Assembly: GCA_002634385.1 (NCBI GenBank)
Contig: NSJL01000035.1
Coordinates: 1 to 36,830 of the forward strand
Direction of reading: 5' to 3'
Origin: Nitrospira sp.
GTDB taxonomy: Bacteria; Nitrospirota; Thermodesulfovibrionia; Thermodesulfovibrionales; Dissulfurispiraceae
Length of the DNA: 36,830 nucleotides
The notes under the pieces are model-generated. The model was not told the origin of the DNA. It saw nothing but the letters and a program-made list of their open reading frames with translations, and made no database searches. Positions 15,897 to 22,659 of this stretch are shown piece by piece; within the stretch, counting starts at the first letter, position 1; every line of letters starts with the position of its first letter. Position numbers and translations under genes: made by a program.

Positions 15897-17034
15897 AGCA
15901 AGTCCGCAAAAGTTTTTTGACAAATAGTAGGGGCATGATACCCTTGTATGTAGTGGGAGGTGATCATGCCCGACATAAAACTAAAATCTCATCAGAGGCG
16001 TCACTTGCAACAGATTTTGCATAGCACACATGATGTTCATCTCTACCGTCGGATTCTCGCCATCGTGGAATCTGATCGAGGGAAATCTGTTGCCTCTGTG
16101 GCCCACATGCTAGGCGTGAGTCGCCAGAGCATCTATAACTGGATTGATGCGTACGAAAAAGGGCACACGTCACAGGCTCTTGTTGATGCGTATAGATCAG
16201 GCCGACCTCGTCTTTGCTCTGAGGATACAGAGGCGCTGATAAAGGCTCTTCTTTCTTACTCCCCTGAACGGTTCGGCTATGTTTCAAACAATTGGACGGT
16301 TCCTTTATTGAAAGAGCAGCTGCATCAGTGCACCGGTCAGCTCCTCTCTGATGAGACACTGCGGCGTGCCCTACGGCATGCAGGGTACGTATGGAAACGT
16401 CCGCGCTATGTATTGGCTCCTGATCCCGAGGGGGAGAAAAAAAGAAGAATCATGCAAAAAAATCAAAAGGTTGCCCATACGCAGTGTGCTTCTGGTGGAA
16501 GATGAAACCGATCTTCTGTTGTTTCCTCCCCTTCGCTCTGCCTGGTCTCTCAAAGGTCGATCCACTAGGGTTCTCCTGCAGGGAGGAAATGCTCGACGAG
16601 TGGTCTTTGGCGCTATGAATGTAAAAACTGGAAAACTGTGGCTTGTGGTTCGTAAGCATCAAAGGAGTGAGGATTTCCAGGAATTCCTGAAGGTTCTTCA
16701 TCGGGCATACTCCGGCTGGCATATCGCTTTGCTTCTTGATGAGGATACAAGCCATACAGCTTTTGCCTCACAAGACCTAGCAGAAGAGATGAAGATTACC
16801 TTGTTGTGGCTGCCCAAGCGGTCTCCCCAGCTAAATCCTTTGGACACGTTGTGGGGACAAGCTAAGGATATCGTCAGCGCCAATAGGCAGTATGCTTCCA
16901 TTGAGGACCATGTTACCCGATTCACCGATTATCTTCGCTCCCTATCTTCTCGTGAGATATTACATGCTTCTGGGATATTGTCCGGCCATTTCTGGCTGAG
17001 ACACTGTTTGTCAAAAAACTTTTGCGGACTTGCT
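15897..17034 (+). mobile_element. IS630/Tc1-family insertion sequence
   Basis: The element is 1138 bp long. The ends are perfect inverted repeats of at least 29 bp (AGCAAGTCCGCAAAAGTTTT... at the left and its complement at the right). It is flanked by TA at 15895-15896 and 17035-17036, the TA target duplication of the IS630-Tc1-mariner group. It carries a transposase in two overlapping frames. The perfect ends and clean target suggest recent insertion. Confidence 0.93.
15966..16505 (+). CDS. IS630 transposase, first frame (DNA-binding part)
   Basis: A 179-residue product. ATG 15966 follows a GGGAGGTG site. It contains the paired helix-turn-helix domains of IS630 transposases (VASVAHMLGVSRQSIYNWIDAY, then a second winged-helix region VPLLKEQLHQ...SDETLRRALRHAGY). 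It lacks the catalytic part, which is encoded in a second frame that overlaps from 16351. Two A7 runs (16437-16443 and 16456-16462) lie in the overlap and are plausible sites of ribosomal frameshifting or transcriptional slippage that would join the two parts. A simple indel mutation is the alternative. Confidence 0.85.
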   Translation: MPDIKLKSHQRRHLQQILHSTHDVHLYRRILAIVESDRGKSVASVAHMLGVSRQSIYNWIDAYEKGHTSQALVDAYRSGRPRLCSEDTEALIKALLSYSPERFGYVSNNWTVPLLKEQLHQCTGQLLSDETLRRALRHAGYVWKRPRYVLAPDPEGEKKRRIMQKNQKVAHTQCASGGR

Positions 17035-17037
17035 TAG
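16351..17037 (+). CDS. IS630 transposase, second frame (catalytic DDE/D part)
   Basis: This frame carries the RNase H-like catalytic core: LLVEDETDLLL (first Asp), LLLDEDTSHTA (second Asp), and QLNPLDTLWGQAKD, where the third acid is Asp rather than the Glu common in IS630. The productive protein is probably a fusion with the first frame made through the A7 runs; independent initiation at 16351 is unlikely because no ribosome binding site is seen. The TAG stop codon at 17035-17037 is supplied by the TA target duplication plus the flanking base, not by the element itself. Confidence 0.82.
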   Translation: MRHCGVPYGMQGTYGNVRAMYWLLIPRGRKKEESCKKIKRLPIRSVLLVEDETDLLLFPPLRSAWSLKGRSTRVLLQGGNARRVVFGAMNVKTGKLWLVVRKHQRSEDFQEFLKVLHRAYSGWHIALLLDEDTSHTAFASQDLAEEMKITLLWLPKRSPQLNPLDTLWGQAKDIVSANRQYASIEDHVTRFTDYLRSLSSREILHASGILSGHFWLRHCLSKNFCGLA

Positions 17038-17738
17038 ATGTGCATTGCGAATTCGTACGCCGTATCGCTCAGCGCGCTGATTCGAATGTGAAAGTGTTCA
17101 GCCTCAATTATGATCCTTTCATCGAGAGGGCGGCCGCGAGCGAACGGGTAAGAGTTGTTGATGGGTTTCTTGGTGCTGAACATAGCTACTTCGATGCGTC
17201 GGTCTTCGAGGAACGGATAGGAATGATCCGGGGAACGCACAGAGGGCGACAGTTCGACGAGACCGTAAAGCCGATCCATCTTCTTAAGCTGCATGGCTCA
17301 CTTGGTTGGTACGAATGTCCCACCAACGGCGTGCGGCGCTGCTCGTTCGATCTAAGCCCGCCGCCATCTACGAAGCGACTTATGGTGCCCCCACAACGCC
17401 GCAAAGCCAGTGATACTATGTTACCTCCCTATGCTGCATTGTGGTCTGCATTTCGCGGATGCTTGGGGCAAAATGCCACGCCAATCAACCGGCTTGTCTG
17501 TATTGGTTACGGCTTCGCAGATGAGCATGTGAATGCAGTTATTGAAGCGGCGCTTGCTCGGACAGATTTCACTCTGCTGATTCTTACCAAAACCGTCAGC
17601 GCACCAACGTGGGCGCGCTGGAGTCCGAGATCGAACGTTATTCTCGTCACCGAATCTCAGTGCTCGCTGAAAGGCCAGACAGGTCCTGGCCATTCCGATC
17701 TCTGGAGTTTTGAACGACTTGCCAAAGAGGTGTAACTG

Positions 17739-19346
17739 ATGTCCGAATCTCGCAAGACAGTGATAGGCTATGTCGTGGACGTGCAAGGGAATCTTATTAC
17801 GGCCACGCTGGTTGAGGATGATCAAGGCCGTGTTCCTACCGTGACGATTGGTGACGAGGACATTCTCGTTGGGCAGATAGGCTCGTATGTGGCTATTCAG
17901 CAGAATTCCGTACACATTATCGCCATTGTAACCCGTATGACCGAACAGGAAGCGCTGGCCGCGCCGACGATTGAGACACCCGGAGAAGAGCCAGCCCGTC
18001 TACCATTCGCGAAGCGAATCGCACGACTCACCCCAATCGGGACTATTCGGGATGACGGCCAGTTTGACCGGGGCGTCACGCAGTATCCGACTACGGGTGC
18101 TGAGGTTCACGCGATAGGTTCATCGGACATCGCCAAGATGTTCGGCCGCCATTTCGCCATCCTTGGTCAAACCGGATCGGGTAAGTCGTGGACCGTCGCA
18201 TCGCTGGTGCAGCGTGCGGTCGCCATCATGCCGCGCACCCACATAATCGTTCTGGACTTACATGGCGAGTATTGCTGGAAGCGGGAGGATGGGAACCGCC
18301 ACTATGCCTTTACCGACAACATCGTCCGGCACGTGGGCGCTCGAGAGTTGGAGATTCCATATTGGTTGATGACGTACGCGGAGCTCTGCGATTTACTCAT
18401 CGACCATACAGATCACAGCGCACACAATCAAACTGCGGTCTTCCGCGAAGTGCTTGGTGGGCTAAGACTGGCTGAAGGCAAAAAGCTAGGATTGCCCCGT
18501 GCGACGCTTGATACACCAGTGTATTTCGATCTCATGGCTCTGCGAGCAGCAATCGAATTGAAGAATGGGCTTGTGCCAAGCGAGAGCACGGGAAAACTGA
18601 TCAAGGGGCCGCTCACTGGTGCGTTTGATAATTTCATGATGCGGCTTGATAGCAAGCTGAATGATGTTCGTTACGATTTCTTGCTCAAGCCTAAGATACG
18701 TAAAGATTCTGCATCACTGTCATCGCTGCTTCGCGATTTTGTAGGGCTCGGTTCGCAGAAGGCAGCTGTTACCGTAATCGATCTCTCGTCAGTGCCGTTC
18801 GACGTGCGCCCTACCGTGGCGGCACAGATTGGTCGCTTGGCATTTGAGTTCAACTACTGGAATCCGGAGTACCGGGAGTTCCCGATCCTCCTCATGTGCG
18901 AGGAGGCCCATGCTTACATCCCCCGTGCGAGCGAAAGTCAGTTCGCGGGCTCGCGGAAGTCGATGGAACGTATCGCAAAGGAAGGACGCAAGTACGGTGT
19001 CGGGCTGGCGGTGGTCAGCCAACGGCCACACGAAGTATCCGAGACAGTACTTGCGCAATGCGGCACCTTCATTTGCTTGCGAATCACGAATCCAGACGAT
19101 CAGGGCTATGTCCGGAGCCTCGTACCCGAAAGCGAGGACAACCTGATCAGCGTGTTAGCAGGCTTAGGTCGAGGCGAGGCACTTGTGCTTGGAGAGGCCG
19201 TCCCTCTTCCGACCCGGCTCCAATTCGACAGGCCGGACCCGACGCCAAATAGCGATGACATCGACTTCTACGGTAAGTGGAAAGATGGTCCGACTGATTT
19301 GGACGTGGACTCCATCGTAAAGCGGTGGCGAAGCCAGGAGCGATGA
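17739..19346 (+). CDS. herA: HerA-like ATPase (SIR2-HerA defence pair)
   Basis: A 535-residue FtsK/HerA-superfamily ATPase. An N-terminal HAS-barrel (about residues 5-70) precedes a DUF87 core with Walker A GQTGSGKS at 143-150, a Walker B-like CEEAH at 387-391, and the sensor/arginine region VVSQRPHEVSETVLAQC. The family forms hexameric rings; in SIR2-HerA the ring assembles with SIR2 and is needed for anti-phage activity. It starts three bases after the SIR2 stop codon with an AGAGG site, so they form one operon. The gene is intact although its partner is split; its transcription may now depend on read-through from, or a promoter in, the insertion sequence. Confidence 0.93.
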   Translation: MSESRKTVIGYVVDVQGNLITATLVEDDQGRVPTVTIGDEDILVGQIGSYVAIQQNSVHIIAIVTRMTEQEALAAPTIETPGEEPARLPFAKRIARLTPIGTIRDDGQFDRGVTQYPTTGAEVHAIGSSDIAKMFGRHFAILGQTGSGKSWTVASLVQRAVAIMPRTHIIVLDLHGEYCWKREDGNRHYAFTDNIVRHVGARELEIPYWLMTYAELCDLLIDHTDHSAHNQTAVFREVLGGLRLAEGKKLGLPRATLDTPVYFDLMALRAAIELKNGLVPSESTGKLIKGPLTGAFDNFMMRLDSKLNDVRYDFLLKPKIRKDSASLSSLLRDFVGLGSQKAAVTVIDLSSVPFDVRPTVAAQIGRLAFEFNYWNPEYREFPILLMCEEAHAYIPRASESQFAGSRKSMERIAKEGRKYGVGLAVVSQRPHEVSETVLAQCGTFICLRITNPDDQGYVRSLVPESEDNLISVLAGLGRGEALVLGEAVPLPTRLQFDRPDPTPNSDDIDFYGKWKDGPTDLDVDSIVKRWRSQER

Positions 19347-19479
19347 GCCAACCAATGGAAGACCGCCGAACTGGGTAAACTACCTGCCGCTCTCCTTCAG
19401 GAGCCCGAAGGAACAGGAGTACATCGCCTTCCTTGCCCGGGTTTGGGGGGAAAGGATGAATTGGGAAAAGTATGAATGA
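19343..19479 (+). pseudogene. Remnant of a third gene after herA
   Basis: An ATG at 19343 overlaps the herA stop codon as ATGA, but the frame ends after 11 residues. One base out of phase, the sequence reads PPNWVNYLPLSFRSPKEQEYI, which looks like the conserved start of an uncharacterised protein often met near restriction systems. After about 30 residues it runs into FLARVWGE, which echoes the LARVWGE tail of the HsdMS protein, and then into a palindromic repeat and a stop codon at 19479. A frameshift plus a truncation best explain it. The identity of the parent gene is uncertain. Confidence 0.55.
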
Positions 19480-19548
19480 TGAAAGAGTAAGGGAAGAAGC
19501 TGAGTTAGGCATTCAACATTCATAATTCATCCTTCACCTTTCACCTTC
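19450..19548. repeat. Palindromic mini-element, second copy
   Basis: AAAGGATGAATT...ATGAATGATGAA on the left pairs imperfectly with ATTCAACATTCATAATTC...CCTTCACCTTTC on the right. It is related to the in-frame insertion in hsdM at 13155-13220. It sits between the broken gene and the HigBA-like pair. Confidence 0.65.
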
Positions 19549-19582
19549 TTGCCTTATCTACGCCATTGACGTAGAATAAACT

Positions 19583-19900
19583 ATGGTCATTGTCGAGACC
19601 CCGATATTCACGAAACGGATTCAGGAATTAATATCTGCTGAAGAATATCGAATTTTCCAGACTCATTTGGTCAACAGACCGGATGCAGGGAAAATAATAT
19701 CGGGGAGCGGCGGGTTAAGAAAGCTCCGGTGGTCTGCCAGTGGGCATGGCAAGAGCGGTGGAATCAGGGTCATCTATTATTGGCTCATATCCAAAAATGT
19801 TATCCTTCTCCTTTATGCTTACCCGAAGAGTGAACAGGGCGACTTGACGACAGACCAACTCAGACAACTGCAAAGGATCATAGAAAAGGAGTACTTATGA
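19583..19900 (+). CDS. RelE/HigB-like toxin
   Basis: A 105-residue protein of the RelE/HigB superfamily: VETPIFTKRIQELI at the start, GLRKLRWSASGHGKSGGIRVIYYWL as the basic core sheet, and ILLLYAYPKSEQGDL as the final strand, the pattern of HigB/NadS-linked toxins. The toxin gene comes first and overlaps the antitoxin by four bases (ATGA), the reversed order typical of HigBA-type pairs. It probably acts as a ribosome-dependent mRNA interferase. The pair lies beside attC-like palindromes, as cassette-borne toxin-antitoxin modules often do. Confidence 0.87.
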   Translation: MVIVETPIFTKRIQELISAEEYRIFQTHLVNRPDAGKIISGSGGLRKLRWSASGHGKSGGIRVIYYWLISKNVILLLYAYPKSEQGDLTTDQLRQLQRIIEKEYL

Positions 19901-20208
19901 AAAAAGAGCTATTTGAAGAGTTACTTGAAAGTGTAAAACAGGGCGCTGCGATTATGAAAGGCAAAATGAAACCTTCGCGTAGCATAGAGTTCCCTGAGTC
20001 TGAAGTTAAGAAAATACGTGAGCAATACGGCTTGTCTCAGGATAAATTTGCTGCTCTGATGGGAATAAGTGTTGCCACACTCCGCAATTGGGAGCAAGGG
20101 CGACGGAAACCTGAGGGGCCATCTCGTATACTGCTGAGAGTTGCTGCGGAGCACCCGGAAGCCATCCTGGATGTAACAAGGCCCAAAAAAATCAAAAAAA
20201 GGGCATAA
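19897..20208 (+). CDS. HigA/NadS-like HTH antitoxin
   Basis: A 103-residue protein with an Xre-type helix-turn-helix (REQYGLSQDKFAALMGISVATLRNWEQGRRKPEGP) in the C-terminal half, followed by the common LLRVAAEHPEAIL segment. It pairs with the toxin gene just upstream and would autorepress the operon. Its stop codon TAA lies within GCATAAC, the first box of an attC-like palindrome, as is usual in integron cassettes. Confidence 0.9.
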   Translation: MKKELFEELLESVKQGAAIMKGKMKPSRSIEFPESEVKKIREQYGLSQDKFAALMGISVATLRNWEQGRRKPEGPSRILLRVAAEHPEAILDVTRPKKIKKRA

Positions 20209-20265
20209 CGAACCGCTCACCGGATCGCGGCAAGCCGCGCCGGTCCCGGTGAGCTTCAGGCGAAG
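20203..20265. repeat. attC-like palindrome 1
   Basis: GCATAAC at 20203-20209 resembles the R'' box (RYYYAAC) with one mismatch. Nested stems follow: GCTCACCGG (20215-20223) with CCGGTGAGC (20246-20254), and CGCGGC (20226-20231) with GCCGCG (20234-20239). The expected closing GTTRRRY box is degenerate. It looks like a decayed integron attC site. Confidence 0.5.
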
Positions 20266-20315
20266 ACCCAGAATAATAAGCGCAAGGCGCGCAACAAGAC
20301 AAGAGAGGAAGATAT

Positions 20316-20582
20316 ATGAAGACGGCTAAAAAAGAGGAAATACGTAAAGAGTACAAACGGGAAGACTTAGGCAGAGGGATAAGAGGCAAGTACTTCGAAG
20401 ACTATAAAAAAGGAACTAACCTTGTTCTTTTGAGTCCTGATGTTGCGGCAGCATTTCCTGATGACGCCTCGGTCAATGAGGCCCTGCGCAGCCTGATGAA
20501 AATAGCGCGGCAAACCGCGTGTCTAACGAAGCGCTCTACCGGACGCGGTGAAGCCCGCACCGCTGACCTCAAGCGTAAATAG
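20316..20582 (+). CDS. Small conserved hypothetical protein, probably 3' frameshifted
   Basis: An 88-residue frame. The first 70 or so residues (REDLGRGIRGKYFEDY, TNLVLLSPDVAAAFPDDASVNEALRSLMKIA) look like a conserved small protein frequently found on cassettes and near toxin-antitoxin genes; no function is assigned. The last 18 residues are translated from an attC-like palindrome. A TAA lies in the +1 frame inside its GTCTAAC box, where the natural stop would be expected, so the tail probably reflects a one-base indel. A GAGAGGAAG site precedes the ATG. Confidence 0.6.
   Translation: MKTAKKEEIRKEYKREDLGRGIRGKYFEDYKKGTNLVLLSPDVAAAFPDDASVNEALRSLMKIARQTACLTKRSTGRGEARTADLKRK
20521..20580. repeat. 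attC-like palindrome 2
   Basis: GTCTAAC at 20521-20527 fits the attC R'' consensus RYYYAAC exactly. A central stem GCGGTG (20545-20550) pairs with CACCGC (20558-20563), and the element ends GCGTAAAT, close to but not matching GTTRRRY. It resembles palindrome 1 in layout (AACGAA-CGCTC...ACCGG). Confidence 0.5.
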
Positions 20583-20695
20583 AAAACGGAAAATCAAAAT
20601 TGAGGGCATTGTCGTCTATAAGAGGTCAAAGGGGGGTATTGTGCGAAATTTATCGTACGATATCTGCAGAAAAGAGAAATAGCTGTTTTTTCAGG

Positions 20696-20725
20696 TTGAC
20701 AAAGGGAAGGCGCAACTTATATAAC
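20696..20725 (+). promoter_or_regulatory. Sigma-70-type promoter for the first riboswitch operon
   Basis: A perfect -35 TTGACA (20696-20701) and TATAAC (20720-20725) are separated by 18 bases. The start of transcription would fall just before the riboswitch aptamer. Confidence 0.6.
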
Positions 20726-20729
20726 ATAA

Positions 20730-20915
20730 CTAACAGGTGCCGAAAGGCTTAATAGGGAATCCCGCGTAGGTAGTAGGGTGTGTATGTATTCCCTAACACC
20801 GAATCGGGAGCGGTCCCGCCGCTGTAACCGGGGACGAACGCCGACTGAGCCACTGGGGAGATAATCCTGGGAAGGCCGGCGAGTAGGATGAACCGGGAGC
20901 CAGAAGACCTGCCTG
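20730..20915 (+). ncRNA. Cobalamin riboswitch aptamer 1
   Basis: The sequence has the hallmarks of the class: AGGTGCCGAAAGGC at the 5' side, GGGAAT, GGAGCGGTCCCGCCGCTGTA, the B12 box GCCACTGGG with the following GAAGGC, and the closing AGCCAGAAGACCTGCC. It binds an adenosylcobalamin-type corrinoid and shuts off the operon when cofactor is plentiful. The expression platform runs to the terminator at 21061-21091. Confidence 0.96.
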
Positions 20916-21060
20916 AAACAGCTCATTGCGCAGTGCTCATGGCCGATGGCCCGTAGCCGTCGAATAAGAGGGCGTTCACCGCCATGGACTATGAGCCATT
21001 GAGGTAGCATGAAAACCTTTTCGAGGATGGAAGGTACGGGGATGAAGAAAACAGGGTGCA

Positions 21061-21091
21061 ATCCCCAGGGCAGATGCCCTGGGGATTTTTT
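21061..21091 (+). terminator. Riboswitch 1 expression-platform terminator
   Basis: A perfect 11-bp stem ATCCCCAGGGC / GCCCTGGGGAT with an AGAT loop is followed by six T. It ends six bases before the start codon of the next gene. The GGGG of its 3' arm is also the only candidate ribosome binding site, so the hairpin may act on both transcription and translation. Confidence 0.9.
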
Positions 21092-21096
21092 GTTCC

Positions 21097-22653
21097 ATGC
21101 AGCGTAACAAGTTGTCTTTCCTGAACCATGACCCCCAGGGGGACGGTCCGCAGTATCTCGAGGACCTTGCCACGGGATACTGGTTTTCCCAGGCGCTCTT
21201 CACCGCGGTGGAGTCGGGGATTTTCCCCCTCCTCGAAACGGGGGGGAAGACCGCCGCTGAAATCGCCTCTGCCCTCGGCTGCATGCCGCAAAGTCTTCCA
21301 CGGTTCCTGCACGCCCTCTGCGCCCTCGGTCTTCTGCACAACGACGGAGGCCTCTATTTCACCACACGCCTGTCCAGTGAATATCTCATTCCCGGCAAGC
21401 AGGACTATCAGGGAGAATCCATTCTCTGGCGGAGAGACCTTATCCCCCACTGGACGGGCCTCGGAAAATGTCTGAAAGAGGGAGGACGGGTCGACTGCAA
21501 GCCGGACGGCGAAGACCCCGCAGACCGGGCAGAGAGGATACGGAAATATATCCGCGCCATGGACTGCGTTGCACGGGTAAAGACACGGGAAATCCTTCCC
21601 CTTTTCGGGGGAGCGCTCCCCGGCGGAGAGATGCTCGATGTCGGGGCGGGCTCCGGCGCCGTTGCAGCGGGCTTCCTCGAAGGGACCCCTTCCCTCCGCG
21701 CCACCCTTATGGACATCCCGGAAGTGCTGGAGTTTACCGGAGAGCTGATGCGTGAGAGAGGATTGGAAGAGAGGGTGACCCTCTGCCCCGCAAACATCCT
21801 CGAAGAGTGGCCGGTGGAAAAGGGACGGTTCTCCCTTGTCCTTCTCTCCAATATCATCCACGCGTATTCCGAACAGGAGCTCCCTGCTCTCCTGGCACGC
21901 GCCGCGGAATGCCTGGAACCGGAGGGGATCATGGTGATCCATGATCTCTTTTTCGAACACTATCCCGAAAAGGCCGCCCTCTTCGATCTGAATATGTTCA
22001 TCAATACCTACAACGGAAGGATTTTCTCCCTGAAGGCGGTCGGGGAAGAGTTGGTGCGCCAGGGGCTCTGCCTCCTCGACCCTGTTGCGCTGGGCACCGA
22101 CACCGCGCTGCTCATCGCGGCGAGGGAAACGGAAAGCCTCGCCCGGGTACGGGTGCGTCCGGAGGACCGCCTCATTGCAAAAGTCAGGGAGCTGGGGTTT
22201 CAGGTGCAGCCCCTTTCCGTGGAGAGTATCCCTGTCCCGGGCTGGGCGCACCTGCGCTGCCGTTTCGGGTGCGACCGGTACGGGAGCCCCCACTGTCCTC
22301 CCCACAGCCCGACCCCGCAGGAAACACGGGAGCTCCTGGGCGGCTACACCCATGCCCTGCTCCTCGAAGGAGAGCCGCCCACGAAGGACTTTCAGCGGAA
22401 GGTCCTGCAGGCGGAAAGGGATGCCTTTGTTGCGGGGTTTCACAAGGCATTCGCCTTGTGGGCGGGTCCGTGCTCCCTCTGCGATACCTGCGCCACCGAA
22501 GGGCCGTGCCGCAATACCCGCGACAGCAGACCCTCCATGGAGGGGGCGGGGATCGACGTCTTCGAAACCGTCAGGCGGGCGGGCTTCGCCCTCCGTACGC
22601 TGGGGAAGAAGGACGACTTCATCAAATACTATGCATTGCTTTTACTGGAGTAG
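21097..22653 (+). CDS. bzaC: BzaC-like hydroxybenzimidazole O-methyltransferase fused to DUF2284
   Basis: A 518-residue fusion. Residues 20-120 are a winged-helix dimerisation domain and 130-345 a SAM-dependent domain of the acetylserotonin O-methyltransferase type (MLDVGAGSG at 179-187, VLLSNIIHAYS, IMVIHDLFFEH). Residues about 350-518 are a DUF2284 domain with CRFGC, HCPPH, CSLCDTC and RPSMEGAGIDV. It is the first gene after a cobalamin riboswitch and is followed by two B12-binding radical SAM genes, the bzaC-D-E order known from Eubacterium limosum. BzaC methylates 5-hydroxybenzimidazole to 5-methoxybenzimidazole. Function is assigned from order and family; the purpose of the DUF2284 domain is unknown. 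Confidence 0.72.
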   Translation: MQRNKLSFLNHDPQGDGPQYLEDLATGYWFSQALFTAVESGIFPLLETGGKTAAEIASALGCMPQSLPRFLHALCALGLLHNDGGLYFTTRLSSEYLIPGKQDYQGESILWRRDLIPHWTGLGKCLKEGGRVDCKPDGEDPADRAERIRKYIRAMDCVARVKTREILPLFGGALPGGEMLDVGAGSGAVAAGFLEGTPSLRATLMDIPEVLEFTGELMRERGLEERVTLCPANILEEWPVEKGRFSLVLLSNIIHAYSEQELPALLARAAECLEPEGIMVIHDLFFEHYPEKAALFDLNMFINTYNGRIFSLKAVGEELVRQGLCLLDPVALGTDTALLIAARETESLARVRVRPEDRLIAKVRELGFQVQPLSVESIPVPGWAHLRCRFGCDRYGSPHCPPHSPTPQETRELLGGYTHALLLEGEPPTKDFQRKVLQAERDAFVAGFHKAFALWAGPCSLCDTCATEGPCRNTRDSRPSMEGAGIDVFETVRRAGFALRTLGKKDDFIKYYALLLLE

Positions 22654-22659
22654 ATAACC

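Larger units (their letters stand above)
15567..17735 (+). pseudogene. SIR2-like NADase effector of a SIR2-HerA defence pair, split by IS630
   Basis: The N-terminal part (15567-15896, 110 residues) has the NAD-binding GAGSS at 29-33. The C-terminal part (17037-17735, 232 residues) has LNYDPFIERA, LKLHGSLGW and IGYGFADEHVN, all typical of SIR2_2-type effectors. The IS630 element between them sits at a TA duplication, and both parts are in the same frame across the junction (...KNPPL then DVHCEF), so the intact protein would be about 342 residues. In SIR2-HerA systems the SIR2 protein depletes NAD during phage infection. As it stands the gene is broken: the left fragment ends inside the IS after 117 residues. 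The next gene encodes the HerA partner. Confidence 0.88.

Noticed and set aside
15567..17735. SIR2 as a protein deacetylase (CobB type)
   Set aside because: The motifs are of the SIR2_2 defence-effector type, the zinc-finger cysteines of CobB are absent, and HerA is adjacent.
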